From NCBI GenBank assembly GCA_019044685.2, contig JAGTXX020000009.1, forward strand, positions 1,364,001 to 1,428,000: DNA of 64,000 bases. Reading direction: 5' to 3'. Shown here in pieces: positions 20,602 through 29,963 of this stretch. This stretch comes from Nannochloris sp. 'desiccata' (Eukaryota > Chlorophyta > Trebouxiophyceae > Chlorellales > Chlorellaceae). Numbering within the stretch: position 1 is the first letter of the stretch; every line of letters starts with the position of its first letter. Made by a program: the position numbers and the translations under genes. The notes under the pieces are model-generated. The model worked only from the letters and a program-made list of their open reading frames with translations. It had not been told where the DNA came from and did not search any database.

Positions 20602-22841
20602 ATGGCGCCCGCAAGGACCGCCGATAGCGGCAAGAAATCCGCCCCTCCTAAAAAGATCGTGGAAGCAATCAGGGAAGCCACTGGCGCAAGTGATGATGAT
20701 ATAAGCGCCATGCTTGCTGAGTGCAACTACGACGTAAACGAAGCCACTAGCAGACTTATTGACAGTAAGTAACCAAACTTTTGGTTTGCGATGAGACTTG
20801 CGAGGCGTTTACTGGCTGCATCTGGTATTAACATACTTGAACAACTTGCTTATTCTGCAGGTCCTTTCTCAGTAGTGGTATCCAAGAAGGATAAAACCAA
20901 AAAGGTGAGTCCTAGAGGGGGTGATGATGTGGATTGAAGCATTTAAGACGCTTGTCTCCCTGTTCTGTGGGGTTGAGGAGATGGGTTTACCCACGTTCTT
21001 TTAGAATGGTTTATGAATATGGGGTTTGGGTTTACATAGCGATATAATCGCTTCGTTGGACTTTGCCAGAGCAAGATCTCTAATGGCTGCTGACTCCTTT
21101 AATACTTTAAATTATTGCAGAAGGATGATCATCCTCCCAAGCGGGAACCCCGCCGCTCTGCACCTTCATCAGGCCCATCTGGACGAGGCGGGCGCGGAGG
21201 TGGTGGACGAGGAAATGGCCCTGGCCGAGGTAAGTTTGATGAAATAAATTTGAATTGCTCGTGTTGCCTGAATTTTTGTGTAGTAGCTTGCTTTTTAGAA
21301 AATTTGTGATGCTTCCTAGCGTAATTACACTTTCCTTTCTTCCGATTCCAGGACGAGTAATTTCAGCTGCCAAACCTGCAGACACAAATGGATCATCTGC
21401 GGCAGAACCTACACAGACAGAAGAACAGCCTGCATACTCCAGCGAGCCAGCAGCAGCCCCTGCACCTCCTCCCGCAGCCCCAGCAGCAGCAGCGCCCGCA
21501 GCACCAGCCGGAGGCAGAACCGGGACTATGGCAGATCTTTTCAAGCCAAAGCCTGTCCCTGTCCCTGTTGCCCCTCGCCGCCCTTCTCCTCCTGCTCCTG
21601 CTGCTGCCGCCCCTGCACCTGCCCCTGCCCCTGCCCCCCCTACAACTCAGCCCTCTGCATCATTGACCGGTCTACCTGCATCTGGACAGCAGGGACTTGA
21701 TCTCGGATCTGTCTATCAACCACCTGCTGCACAAACCGCATCTCAGCCAAACGCATGGGGTAAACCTTCCACTGCTGGACAGGCGGGCCCTGCCACTACC
21801 ACAACTGCAACCCCTCCTGCAGCCCCTCAAGGTCTTTCCGCCCAGTCTCTAATGTCTGCCCTTGGAGCTGGAACACAGCCTAAACCTGTGGAAAAACAGC
21901 AACAACAGGTACCTGTACCACAGCAGCAACAACCTGCCGCCTCTACTCAAACTTCAGATGTCACAGGACTCAATCTTCAATTTGGAAATTTCGGATTAAG
22001 CGCTGGTGGTGACTTTGGAGCTGGTTTCGGTGCTGGATTTGATGCAGGAACAAAGCCTGCTGAAGCTCAATACACAGCTGCATCTACTGCACCGAAACCT
22101 CAAGATAACACTCAGGCTGCTGCCGCTGCCGCCTTTAATTCTTATCAACAGGCACCTGTTCCTGGTACGTCCAAGCCTGCAGGACTCGATGCGGCTGCTT
22201 CTCAAGCTGCAGCAGCTATGCAGCAGCAGTACTATGCAGGATACAGCAATGCTGGGTACAATGCTGCTCATTGGAATGCCCCTCAAGGACAACAGACTGC
22301 TGCTGCTCCTCCCGCTGCACAGCAGCAACATGCAACCGCTGCCGCTCCTCACCATCACCAGCAGCAGCAACAACAACATCAGCAACAGCAAGGTATGAGT
22401 GCACCAAAACCCACGTATGGCCAGCCTCAACAAGGACAGCAGCAACAACAACAGCAGCCAAAGCAAGACACGACTGGCGCCGTCGCTGGTGGCATTCAGC
22501 AACAAACCGCACAGCAGGCCCAGCAGGCTGCCATGCAGCAACAGCAATTGCCTTATGGCAATCCCGCTGCTATGCCTGGATATGGACAATACCCTCAGTA
22601 TGGACACTACTACCCTCCCCAGGCTTATGGGTATGGTGCCGGCTACTATCCCCCTCAAGCCTATGCCTACGGCGGTGTGCCCCAAACTCAAGGAGGACAG
22701 CCTCCTCGTGGCGGTGCTGGCTTCTATGATGAGACTGGTGCTGGTGTCTACCAACAAGGTGGATATGGTCAGCAAGGTGGCTATGGACAGCAAGGGTATG
22801 GACAGCAGGGTGGGTACACTCAGCAGAGCTATGGCCGTTAA
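20602..22841 (+). CDS. GIP1/UBAP2-like UBA-domain, RGG- and Q-rich protein
   Basis: Four exons (20602-20764, 20861-20904, 21121-21229, 21352-22841). The N-terminus, KKIVEAIREATGASDDDISA then MLAECNYDVNEATSRLIDS, is the UBA-like GIP1_N domain found in plant GBF-interacting proteins and in animal UBAP2/Lingerer. The third exon encodes an RGG-type stretch (GRGGRGGGGRGNGPGRGR). The long fourth exon is low complexity: Pro/Ala, then Gln/His runs, then YGQYPQYGHYYPPQAYG and GQQGGYGQQ repeats, a prion-like composition typical of RNA granule proteins. The family is linked to transcriptional co-activation in plants and to RNA granules in animals. All junctions keep the frame at GT-AG sites. Confidence 0.82.
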
Positions 22842-23484
22842 TTGAAGAAAAAGAAAGAAAGAAAAATCAAGTGTTGCTTTGCCTCCAAGGATGTCTGCTT
22901 TTTCACAATCTCTCTCTCTCTCTGTATCTATGCTTTTCCCCTTTTTATATAACCCACAAAGGGAGCATATAGCAAAGGGACTTGATTTTTAATTAATGTA
23001 GATTGCCGTGGATTCTCCTTTTATTTCCTTATTTCTAAAGGGGGCGATGAAATGTGTTTTTATTTCTTCAAAAAAAGTTGTGCTTTTTCTGTTTTCTTGA
23101 TTTGATTTGTCAGTGCTACAGGACACTCTTGATGTAAGCTTTCTTCGCTGCCTGAAATAGTACTATTTCTAACAAAAAGGAAGTGCCAAATAATAGTAGG
23201 ATAAAAAGTAAAAATAAAAATCGTCACTGCTTTCGAGGGTGTGCTCTCGTATACTCTCAAACTGTCGATAGCTCTTTTCTCACACAAACCGTCACACTCA
23301 AACCATCATTATAGATTCATTTAGAACTAGACGTACACCTTTATATCTCTAAGCCCTTAAAAACTCTGGGAACAACAAGAGGAGGGCCAAAGAAGAGAAG
23401 GCAACTTTCCCCTAAGAAGAGAAAATATGCTCGAGGAAAAAAAGAAAAAAAAAAAAAGACGACGGCATTACAGTTTTAAATCTA
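22842..23484. other. Convergent 3' region with short CT and poly-A tracts
   Basis: Between the GIP1-like stop and the CBS-DCC stop. It contains a (TC)n tract near 22909-22924 and a poly-A-rich stretch at about 23435-23458. Presumably two 3' UTRs; no gene is visible. Confidence 0.5.
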
Positions 23485-24684
23485 CTACCAATCTACTGCC
23501 CCGCATTCTTCTTCATCATCTACACAATGCTCCACCCCTTCATTCGTCAGCGTCACTCGCCTCATCGCAGTCAACGCTCCAGACATAGGCAACCTATACT
23601 TGGCAATAAACTTGTAAAAAATATCCACCAGCTTATCGACCAGCGGAAGCGCCATCAACGTGGAAACCCATCCCCACCCCACTGCATAATACAATTGCTG
23701 TAACGCAGCAGGACCAGTCATGATGGTACCATCTCTCTTAATAGCGTGTAACGATTCCATCGCTTCTTCATACGTAATACCCTCGTGTTCACGTGGGTTG
23801 TACGACATCGAGGCAATATTCACAAATTTAATCCTACCTTGTCCAGCGTCTTTAGATTTTAATGTAGACATGAGTTGTTTGCACATATCGCATTCTCCAT
23901 CATAGAGGTATTTAACCGTCCAGGTGGATTCAACATCCATAGACGATTGGCTGTCAGCTGCGTCTTCATCCATGCTGCGTTGAAACGCATCAGTTAAAGT
24001 GGATTTACCCTCAAAGTCCGGGAGGACGGTTAATGCTTGGAAAACATCGGCTTTTTCGTTGAGAAGCGGGCTGAAAATGTCAGTGCGACTGACGATGCCG
24101 ATCAGTTTGCCTTCTTTGTCGACGACAGGTAAACGGTGGATGTTGCGCGAGAGCATAAGGGCAGCTGCCTCGCCAATGCGAGTTTGTTGGCGAACAACAA
24201 TCGGCGGGGTGGACATGTGTTGAGAAACCTTCACAGCTTCAAGATCAACGCCTTGTTTCTTAAGCCGGTTGATATCTTTGATACTGACTACACCTACGAC
24301 AACGTTTTCTGCGTCGACGACAGCTAAACCAGTAATCTTGTCAAGTTTGCTGGCTGCAGATGAGAGCGGCTGTTCAGGGATGGCACAGCGCAGGTTGTTG
24401 GAAGTCATGACGTCTTGGACCATGCCAAATGGGTCGTCAAGTTGTAAAGTGTCCACATCAAGCTTGTCTACGTCAAAGTTGCCATCTGGAGAGACAATAG
24501 ATTCGGCAAGGACCAGGCGCCGAGGGTTGATGAGCTGGCGATCACGTCTATGGAGAGCCAAGGGTGCGGTGATACCACCTAGGGCATGCAATGTATATGC
24601 CGGCGTGGGAAAGGCTACCCGAGTACTCTTGGCTGCGCTCGTTTGTTTGCTAAGCAAAGATGATCTCATAATTTGAACGCTCAT
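23485..24684 (-). CDS. Plastid-type CBS-domain pair fused to DCC thiol-disulfide oxidoreductase domain
   Basis: Single-exon 399-residue protein. Residues 1-45 are Ser/Ala/Arg-rich, like a transit peptide. Two CBS modules span about 86-215 (MVQDVMTSNNLRCAIPEQPL, GLAVVDAENVVVGVVSIKDI, HMSTPPIVVRQQTRIGEAAA, HRLPVVDKEGKLIGIVSRTD); CBS pairs bind adenosine nucleotides and regulate attached domains. After a linker the DCC (DUF393) domain begins with VKYLYDGECDMCKQLM, carrying the DxxCxxC redox motif, and ends with LPLVDKLVDIFYKFIAKYRL. It resembles the plant plastid DCC1 protein. The first 214 codons and about 75 bases of 5' flank occur again, essentially unchanged, in the CBS-VIT gene at 25249-26595, so this is the probable donor. 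Confidence 0.87.
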   Translation of the reverse strand: MSVQIMRSSLLSKQTSAAKSTRVAFPTPAYTLHALGGITAPLALHRRDRQLINPRRLVLAESIVSPDGNFDVDKLDVDTLQLDDPFGMVQDVMTSNNLRCAIPEQPLSSAASKLDKITGLAVVDAENVVVGVVSIKDINRLKKQGVDLEAVKVSQHMSTPPIVVRQQTRIGEAAALMLSRNIHRLPVVDKEGKLIGIVSRTDIFSPLLNEKADVFQALTVLPDFEGKSTLTDAFQRSMDEDAADSQSSMDVESTWTVKYLYDGECDMCKQLMSTLKSKDAGQGRIKFVNIASMSYNPREHEGITYEEAMESLHAIKRDGTIMTGPAALQQLYYAVGWGWVSTLMALPLVDKLVDIFYKFIAKYRLPMSGALTAMRRVTLTNEGVEHCVDDEEECGAVDW

Positions 24685-24758
24685 GTTATCATGGGTTTGG
24701 ACGCAATGGGCTCAGATTCTCAAAATTCTTTGCACACAACCTATCCAAGATACCTTGT
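24046..24758. repeat. Segmental duplication A, copy 1 (CBS coding half plus 5' flank)
   Basis: Matches 25957-26669 at a constant offset of 1911 bases. The encoded 214 residues are identical, alternative frames are also identical, and the only difference I see is C versus T at 24741/26652 in the 5' flank. Homology ends abruptly at both sides: inside the coding sequence after the NEKAD codons, and in the upstream flank just after position 24753. Confidence 0.92.
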
Positions 24759-25060
24759 TTGAAAAGGTTGAAAAGAAAATAGACAAAGTTATGGTGTAAT
24801 TTGCTTGAAAATTTACTCTTATTCCACACGAGTTCGAGAGACGTGGCCTTTTTAATTCCTCCAACCTTTCAAATTTAAGACCATCCAGGCCTGCTGGGAC
24901 TGGGAAGGGTATCCCTCAGCTTCTACATTACAAACCAAGACAACATCATTACAACGAAGTATACACTAAACATAAGCTTTCATCATATAGACTACTGGTG
25001 TTCCGAAGATGCAAGCAAAATTCCACAAGCTCCACCGCCACCAACACCTCTGTTTGAAAA
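24685..25060. other. Spacer: CBS-DCC upstream region and decayed VIT 3' flank
   Basis: 24685-24758 belongs to duplicated block A (putative promoter and 5' UTR). From about 24885 the sequence resembles the 3' flank of the VIT gene at 27354 (see the repeat entries). No intact gene lies here. Confidence 0.7.
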
Positions 25061-25087
25061 CTACGCTACTTCTACATTAAAAGCTCG
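24885..25087 (-). pseudogene. Truncated VIT gene 3' end and its 3' flank
   Basis: 25061-25084 encodes the last residues of the VIT family (RAFNVEVA plus stop), then homology breaks at about 25088. The adjoining flank (24885-25060) matches 27159-27353, sharing the CCAGGCCTGCTGGGA start, the ATTACAAACCAA block and CACCAACACCTCTGTTTGAA next to the stop. It is a leftover of a VIT copy removed or overwritten during rearrangement. It cannot encode a transporter. Confidence 0.8.
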
Positions 25088-25096
25088 CCCCACGAT

Positions 25097-25260
25097 CGAT
25101 TTTACTTTAGTTTTTCCTACAGATGAGCTTACAGGAAGCAGCTTGCTGTAGATTGACCCAGCTGCCTGCGTAGGTTGTGTAATATATTCTTTTTCGTTGA
25201 ACTGGATTTCAGAATCCAAAACTCTTCCTAGAACATGGGAGATAGTCACTACGCTACTTC
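25097..25260. repeat. Segmental duplication B, copy 1 (VIT 3' flank)
   Basis: Nearly identical to 28512-28678, starting at TCGATTTTACTTTA and running into the VIT stop codon; one small indel is seen (TAGTTTTT versus TATTTTT). This links the 3' flank of the chimera to the VIT gene at 28667 rather than to the adjacent one. Confidence 0.88.
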
Positions 25261-26595
25261 TACATTAAAAGCTTGACCCACGCCATATGAGACACCAAGG
25301 GCCAGCCAACCACCCAGAATCACGCGCATACCACCCTTAAGTAAGCCAGCACCACCCAAGTAAGCACCTAAAATACCAAAAACAAGCAGCCCAGCAGTCG
25401 TGGAAAGAGCAATCGCAATAAGCCTGTAAGCCTGATCTGAAATGAAAATGGCAGATAAAAGAGGTATGGCAGCTCCAAAGCTAAAGCACAGAGCTGATAC
25501 GACTGCTGCTTGGAGAGGATTGGCCAGCTCATCCACATCAATGCCCAACTCATCTCGAGCGTGAGCTCTAATCACATCCCGTTCTGTCAATGCTACTGCC
25601 ACTTGTCTGGCGAGGTCTACGGGTACACCGCGTTCAACGTAGATTTGTGTCAGTTCTTCAAGTTCACGTTCTTGTGCTTCAGACCCTTTTGACTGTTCTA
25701 ATACCTCTAATTCAATATCCGCCTTCTCCGCATCTCTTTGAGAAGACACTGAAACATACTCTCCTAATGCCATGCTAAGTGATCCTGAAATGATAGAAGC
25801 TACACCCGATAAGCGTAGAATAGAGAGGTTCTGAGAACCGGATCCCACGCCCATAAGTAAGGCAGCAACAGAAACCAAGCCGTCGGTGGCCCCCAGGACG
25901 AGGGCTCGAAGCCAGGGTGCACGATTCGAGTGATGAAAATGATTAGATAGGCCTTTATCGGCTTTTTCGTTGAGAAGCGGGCTGAAAATGTCAGTGCGAC
26001 TGACGATGCCGATCAGTTTGCCTTCTTTGTCGACGACAGGTAAACGGTGGATGTTGCGCGAGAGCATAAGGGCAGCTGCCTCGCCAATGCGAGTTTGTTG
26101 GCGAACAACAATCGGCGGGGTGGACATGTGTTGAGAAACCTTCACAGCTTCAAGATCAACGCCTTGTTTCTTAAGCCGGTTGATATCTTTGATACTGACT
26201 ACACCTACGACAACGTTTTCTGCGTCGACGACAGCTAAACCAGTAATCTTGTCAAGTTTGCTGGCTGCAGATGAGAGCGGCTGTTCAGGGATGGCACAGC
26301 GCAGGTTGTTGGAAGTCATGACGTCTTGGACCATGCCAAATGGGTCGTCAAGTTGTAAAGTGTCCACATCAAGCTTGTCTACGTCAAAGTTGCCATCTGG
26401 AGAGACAATAGATTCGGCAAGGACCAGGCGCCGAGGGTTGATGAGCTGGCGATCACGTCTATGGAGAGCCAAGGGTGCGGTGATACCACCTAGGGCATGC
26501 AATGTATATGCCGGCGTGGGAAAGGCTACCCGAGTACTCTTGGCTGCGCTCGTTTGTTTGCTAAGCAAAGATGATCTCATAATTTGAACGCTCAT
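25249..26595 (-). CDS. Chimeric CBS-domain / VIT (vacuolar iron transporter-like) protein
   Basis: Single open frame of 448 residues. Residues 1-214 are identical to the CBS-DCC protein, including the transit-like N-terminus and both CBS modules. Right after NEKAD the frame enters a VIT/CCC1 domain: KGLSNHFHHSNRAPWLRALV, LGATDGLVSVAALLMGVGSG, SGSLSMALGEYVSVSSQRDA, a cytoplasmic helical segment (ELEELTQIYVERGVPVDLAR), and the C-terminal helices ending GVGQAFNVEVA. About five membrane helices are visible, as in VIT proteins, which move Fe2+ or Mn2+ out of the cytosol. The frame has no intron and no stop across the joint. The predicted product is a membrane transporter with a regulatory nucleotide-binding head, possibly sent to the plastid. 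Expression, targeting and transport are inferred. Confidence 0.85.
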   Translation of the reverse strand: MSVQIMRSSLLSKQTSAAKSTRVAFPTPAYTLHALGGITAPLALHRRDRQLINPRRLVLAESIVSPDGNFDVDKLDVDTLQLDDPFGMVQDVMTSNNLRCAIPEQPLSSAASKLDKITGLAVVDAENVVVGVVSIKDINRLKKQGVDLEAVKVSQHMSTPPIVVRQQTRIGEAAALMLSRNIHRLPVVDKEGKLIGIVSRTDIFSPLLNEKADKGLSNHFHHSNRAPWLRALVLGATDGLVSVAALLMGVGSGSQNLSILRLSGVASIISGSLSMALGEYVSVSSQRDAEKADIELEVLEQSKGSEAQERELEELTQIYVERGVPVDLARQVAVALTERDVIRAHARDELGIDVDELANPLQAAVVSALCFSFGAAIPLLSAIFISDQAYRLIAIALSTTAGLLVFGILGAYLGGAGLLKGGMRVILGGWLALGVSYGVGQAFNVEVA

Positions 26596-26669
26596 GTTAT
26601 CATGGGTTTGGACGCAATGGGCTCAGATTCTCAAAATTCTTTGCACACAACTTATCCAAGATACGTTGT
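25957..26669. repeat. Segmental duplication A, copy 2
   Basis: Partner of 24046-24758. It carries the start codon, the 214 shared codons and about 75 bases of upstream flank, so the chimera probably inherited its promoter-proximal region from the CBS-DCC gene. Confidence 0.92.
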
Positions 26670-27158
26670 AAGAAAGGTTATAGGGAGAGATGTGCCTCCT
26701 GAGGAGGCTGTTCCAAACTTTGGAGATTTGAAGCTTTAAAAAATAGAACCATTTAAGCTACCAACATTGTGTAACACCCAACCTTGGCCTCGGCTATACA
26801 ATATAAGCTCTATTATCTACTTTTCTAAAGACTAGAGACCAACAGCGGCTGTCTCCAAAAAGCAGAGTACAATTTTGGCCAGTTTCCTCTTACCTTGGAC
26901 TGATCTTTCTCACAAATCCAAATCCAAATCTGGACTCATGTCCAGAATGATCATGGCCTCGGACATGTCTCCGGCCCCGTTTTCCATCGGAACTGAGGTA
27001 TTCTGCATTGCCTTACAGAGTTAAGATATTTGTGCCAAATCCAAGGTTTACCATGCACAAAGCTAGTCCTTCAGGTCTCTGGCTTTTGTCTGTATTCTCC
27101 TGTCTCGCCTGTCATCTTTTTATATCTTCCTTTCCTCAATAGTGGTAACATTCCTCGT
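26670..27158. other. Spacer upstream of the chimeric gene
   Basis: About 490 bases without a convincing gene. It lies between duplicated block A and the 3' flank of the next VIT gene. A 71-codon frame at 27030 has no motif and overlaps the duplicated flank. Confidence 0.5.
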
Positions 27159-27353
27159 ATCCAGGCCTGCTGGGACCAGATAGAGCATCCCTCGGGTTCT
27201 ATATTACAAACCAAAACAACATCACTACAACGAAATGGACACTAAACGAAACATAACTTTCAACATATAGACTAATTTTATTTCAAAGAAGCAAGCGAAA
27301 TTCCACTACGGCCCGACTCTATTTTTATTGCCACCAACACCTCTGTTTGAAAA
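27159..27353. repeat. VIT 3' flank, partner of the truncated copy at 24885
   Basis: Diverged duplicate of 24885-25060, with substitutions and small indels. It contains the 3' UTR of the VIT gene at 27354. Confidence 0.75.
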
Positions 27354-28364
27354 CTACGCTACTTCAACATTAAAAGCTTGACCCACGCCATATGAGACAC
27401 CAAGGGCCAGCCAACCACCCAGAATCACGCGCATACCACCCTTAAGTAAGCCAGCACCACCCAAGTAAGCACCTAAAATACCAAAAACAAGCAGCCCAGC
27501 AGTCGTGGAAAGAGCAATCGCAATAAGCCTGTAAGCCTGATCTGAAATGAAAATGGCAGATAAAAGAGGTATGGCAGCTCCAAAGCTAAAGCACAGAGCT
27601 GATACGACTGCTGCTTGGAGAGGATTGGCCAGCTCATCCACATCAATGCCCAACTCATCTCGAGCGTGAGCTCTAATCACATCCCGTTCTGTCAGTGCCA
27701 CTGCAACTTGTCTGGCGAGGTCTACGGGTACACCGCGTTCAACGTAGATTTGAGCAAGCTCTTGAAGTTCCCGCTCTTGTGCTTCGGGGCCTTTTAATTG
27801 TTCTAAAATTTCTTTTTCAATATCCGCCTTCTCCGCATCTCTTTGAGAAGACACTGAAACATACTCTCCTAATGCCATGCTGAGTGCTCCTGAAATGAGA
27901 GCAGCTACACCAGAGAGACGGAGGGTAGCAAGGTCCGAAGATCCTGAGCCTACGCCCATAAGTAAGGCAGCAACAGAGACCAAGCCGTCGTTGGCGCCTA
28001 GGACAAGGGCTCGAAGCCAGGGTGCACGATTCGAGTGATGCACATGATCACAGAATTCTTCTTCTCCAGCTGTGGTGGCTATTTCTGCCATACTACTGCT
28101 TTGGCGGTTGTCTGCGGCTAATAAAGGAATGATGCCATCTTCTATAGCGGAGAGACGCTGCAGTATTTAAATAATTTGATGGCGGAACGAAGACATGGGG
28201 TAAAAGAGAAAAATATGGGTCATGGCACCGCATCAAATAATGTGGATATTTTGCGCGATATGCAAGCTAGGAGAAAAGCTACTAACCTGGTTAGAAGTAT
28301 TTTCCGAAATCTGATCTTCAGTCGTAAATATACCATTGCTGGTGTTTGGGTTCTTTGGATCCAT
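27354..28364 (-). CDS. VIT/CCC1-family transporter (copy 2)
   Basis: Two exons: 28364-28287 (26 codons, MDPKNPNTSNGIFTTEDQIS) and 28157-27354, giving 293 residues. Exon 2 begins RLSAIEDGIIPLLAADN and leads into the VIT domain (HHSNRAPWLRALVLGANDGL, MGVGSGSSDLATLRLSGVAA, SMALGEYVSVSSQRDAEKAD). A helical cytoplasmic segment (EQLKGPEAQERELQELAQIY) precedes the last helices. VIT proteins sequester Fe2+ or Mn2+ in vacuoles or plastids by proton antiport. The intron is phase 0. The last 350 coding bases are almost identical to those of the chimera, while the middle is clearly different, a sign of gene conversion. Confidence 0.85.
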
Positions 28365-28511
28365 TATCGCAACCTTTATTCCTTGGGTATTTAAGATTGC
28401 AATGTAGAATGTTACAGGTTCAAATTTATGTGTGGTAGTGGTGAAGAGCCTCGGAGGGCGTGGAATTCAAAGCGCCATCGTTGTGTGGAAATTACTAGCT
28501 GCTGATAGGGG

Positions 28512-28678
28512 GAGTCGATTTTACTTTATTTTTCCTACAGATGAGCTTACAGGAAGCAGCTTGCTGTAGATTGACCCAGCTGCCTGCGTAGGTTGTGTAA
28601 TATATTCTTTTTCGTTGAACTGGATTTCAGAATCCAAAACTCTTCCTAGAACATGGGAGATAGTCACTACGCTACTTC
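28512..28678. repeat. Segmental duplication B, copy 2
   Basis: Partner of 25097-25260. It is the 3' flank and stop-codon region of the VIT gene at 28667. The rest of the 28365-28511 spacer shows no gene. Confidence 0.88.
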
Positions 28679-29680
28679 TACATTAAAAGCTTGACCCACG
28701 CCATATGAGACACCAAGGGCCAGCCAACCACCCAGAATCACGCGCATACCACCCTTAAGTAAGCCAGCACCACCCAAGTAAGCACCTAAAATACCAAAAA
28801 CAAGCAACCCAGCAGTCGTGGAAAGAGCAACCGCAATAAGCCTATAGGTCTGATCTGAAATGAAAATGGCAGATAAAAGAGGTATGGCAGCTCCAAAGCT
28901 AAAGCACAGAGCTGATACGACTGCTGCTTGGAGAGGATTGGCTAGCTTATCCACATCAATGCCCAACTCATCTCGAGCGTGAGCTCTAATCACATCCTGT
29001 TCTGTCAATGCTACTGCCACTTGTCTGGCGAGGTCTAAGGGTACACCGCGTTCGACGTAGATGTGTGTCAGCTCTTCAAGTTCACGTTCTTGTGCTTCAG
29101 ACCCTTTTGACTGTTCTAATACCTCTAATTCAATATCAACTTTCTCGGCATCTCGTTGAGACGAGACTGAAACATACTCTCCCGCAGCCATGCTGAGTGC
29201 TCCTGAAATGAGAGCAGCTACACCTGATAAGCGTAGAATAGAGAGGTCCTGAGAACCAGATCCTACGCCCATAATTAAGGCAGCAACAGAGACCAAGCCG
29301 TCGTTGGCGCCTAGGACAAGGGCTCGAAGCCAGGGTGCACGATTCGAGTGATGCACATGGTCACGTAGTTTTTTTTCTGCGTCTTTGGTACCTATTTCTG
29401 CCGTACTTTCACGGCCTTCTGTGGCTAGAGAAGGGATGATGCCATTTTCTATAGCGGAGACACGCTGCAAAAAATTAACGACAAACGGGGAACAGATTAA
29501 TCAGTAATTAATTACTTTTCATCGACCCTGCGAAAAGAAGAACATTGTTTTACGAGCATATTTGCGTGGTGTATCCAAGGTGGGAGAAGTAGTTTTTCAG
29601 CTTCTGACCTGCGCAGAAATATTTTCGGAAATGTGATGTATCTCTTGAATCGTTACATCACCTAGGTTCTTTGATTTCAT
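28667..29680 (-). CDS. VIT/CCC1-family transporter (copy 3)
   Basis: Two exons: 29680-29609 (24 codons, MKSKNLGDVTIQEIHHISEN) and 29464-28667, giving 289 residues. It has the same layout and intron position as copy 2. Domain landmarks: DHVHHSNRAPWLRALVLGAN, SGALSMAAGEYVSVSSQRDA, ELEELTHIYVERGVPLDLAR and the shared C-terminal helices. In the middle (LEVLEQSKGSEAQERELEEL) it matches the chimera and not copy 2. At the 3' coding end it differs from both at several bases. Function as for copy 2. It is divergent from the selenium-binding protein gene, with a 283-base spacer. Confidence 0.85.
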
Positions 29681-29963
29681 GGTTGCAAGCTTTTACTGTC
29701 TTTTTCAATATTTGAAACCCATTGTGCTATTGTAAGCTTTAAATTATGTCTAATGGAAATCCCACTGTTTTTGACGTGGCTTGGCCCCAATTGCGAACTT
29801 CAATAGAATTCGTCGCGGTGAGGCAAGTTGCAAGTTGCGCCCCAGGGCCGTGCACAAAAGTTGCCTGCAAAAAATTTGTCTGCACATACCCACGATGGTC
29901 TTCTGTAGGTCTTTACATATATTGTTGGTCAAAATTGAGCTTAGAACTAATCCAAAGCGCTCA

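Noticed and set aside
21996..22793. 265-codon minus-strand frame within the GIP1-like gene
   Set aside because: Leu/Ser repeats mirror the Gln/Ala codon repeats of the real gene; no domain.
22905..22930. CT repeat and other short tandem repeats as an array of functional repeats
   Set aside because: Simple microsatellites in 3' UTRs; no spacer pattern.
23900..29700. Duplications as a transposable element
   Set aside because: I see no terminal inverted repeats, target-site duplications, transposase or reverse transcriptase; the blocks are gene segments, which fits segmental duplication.
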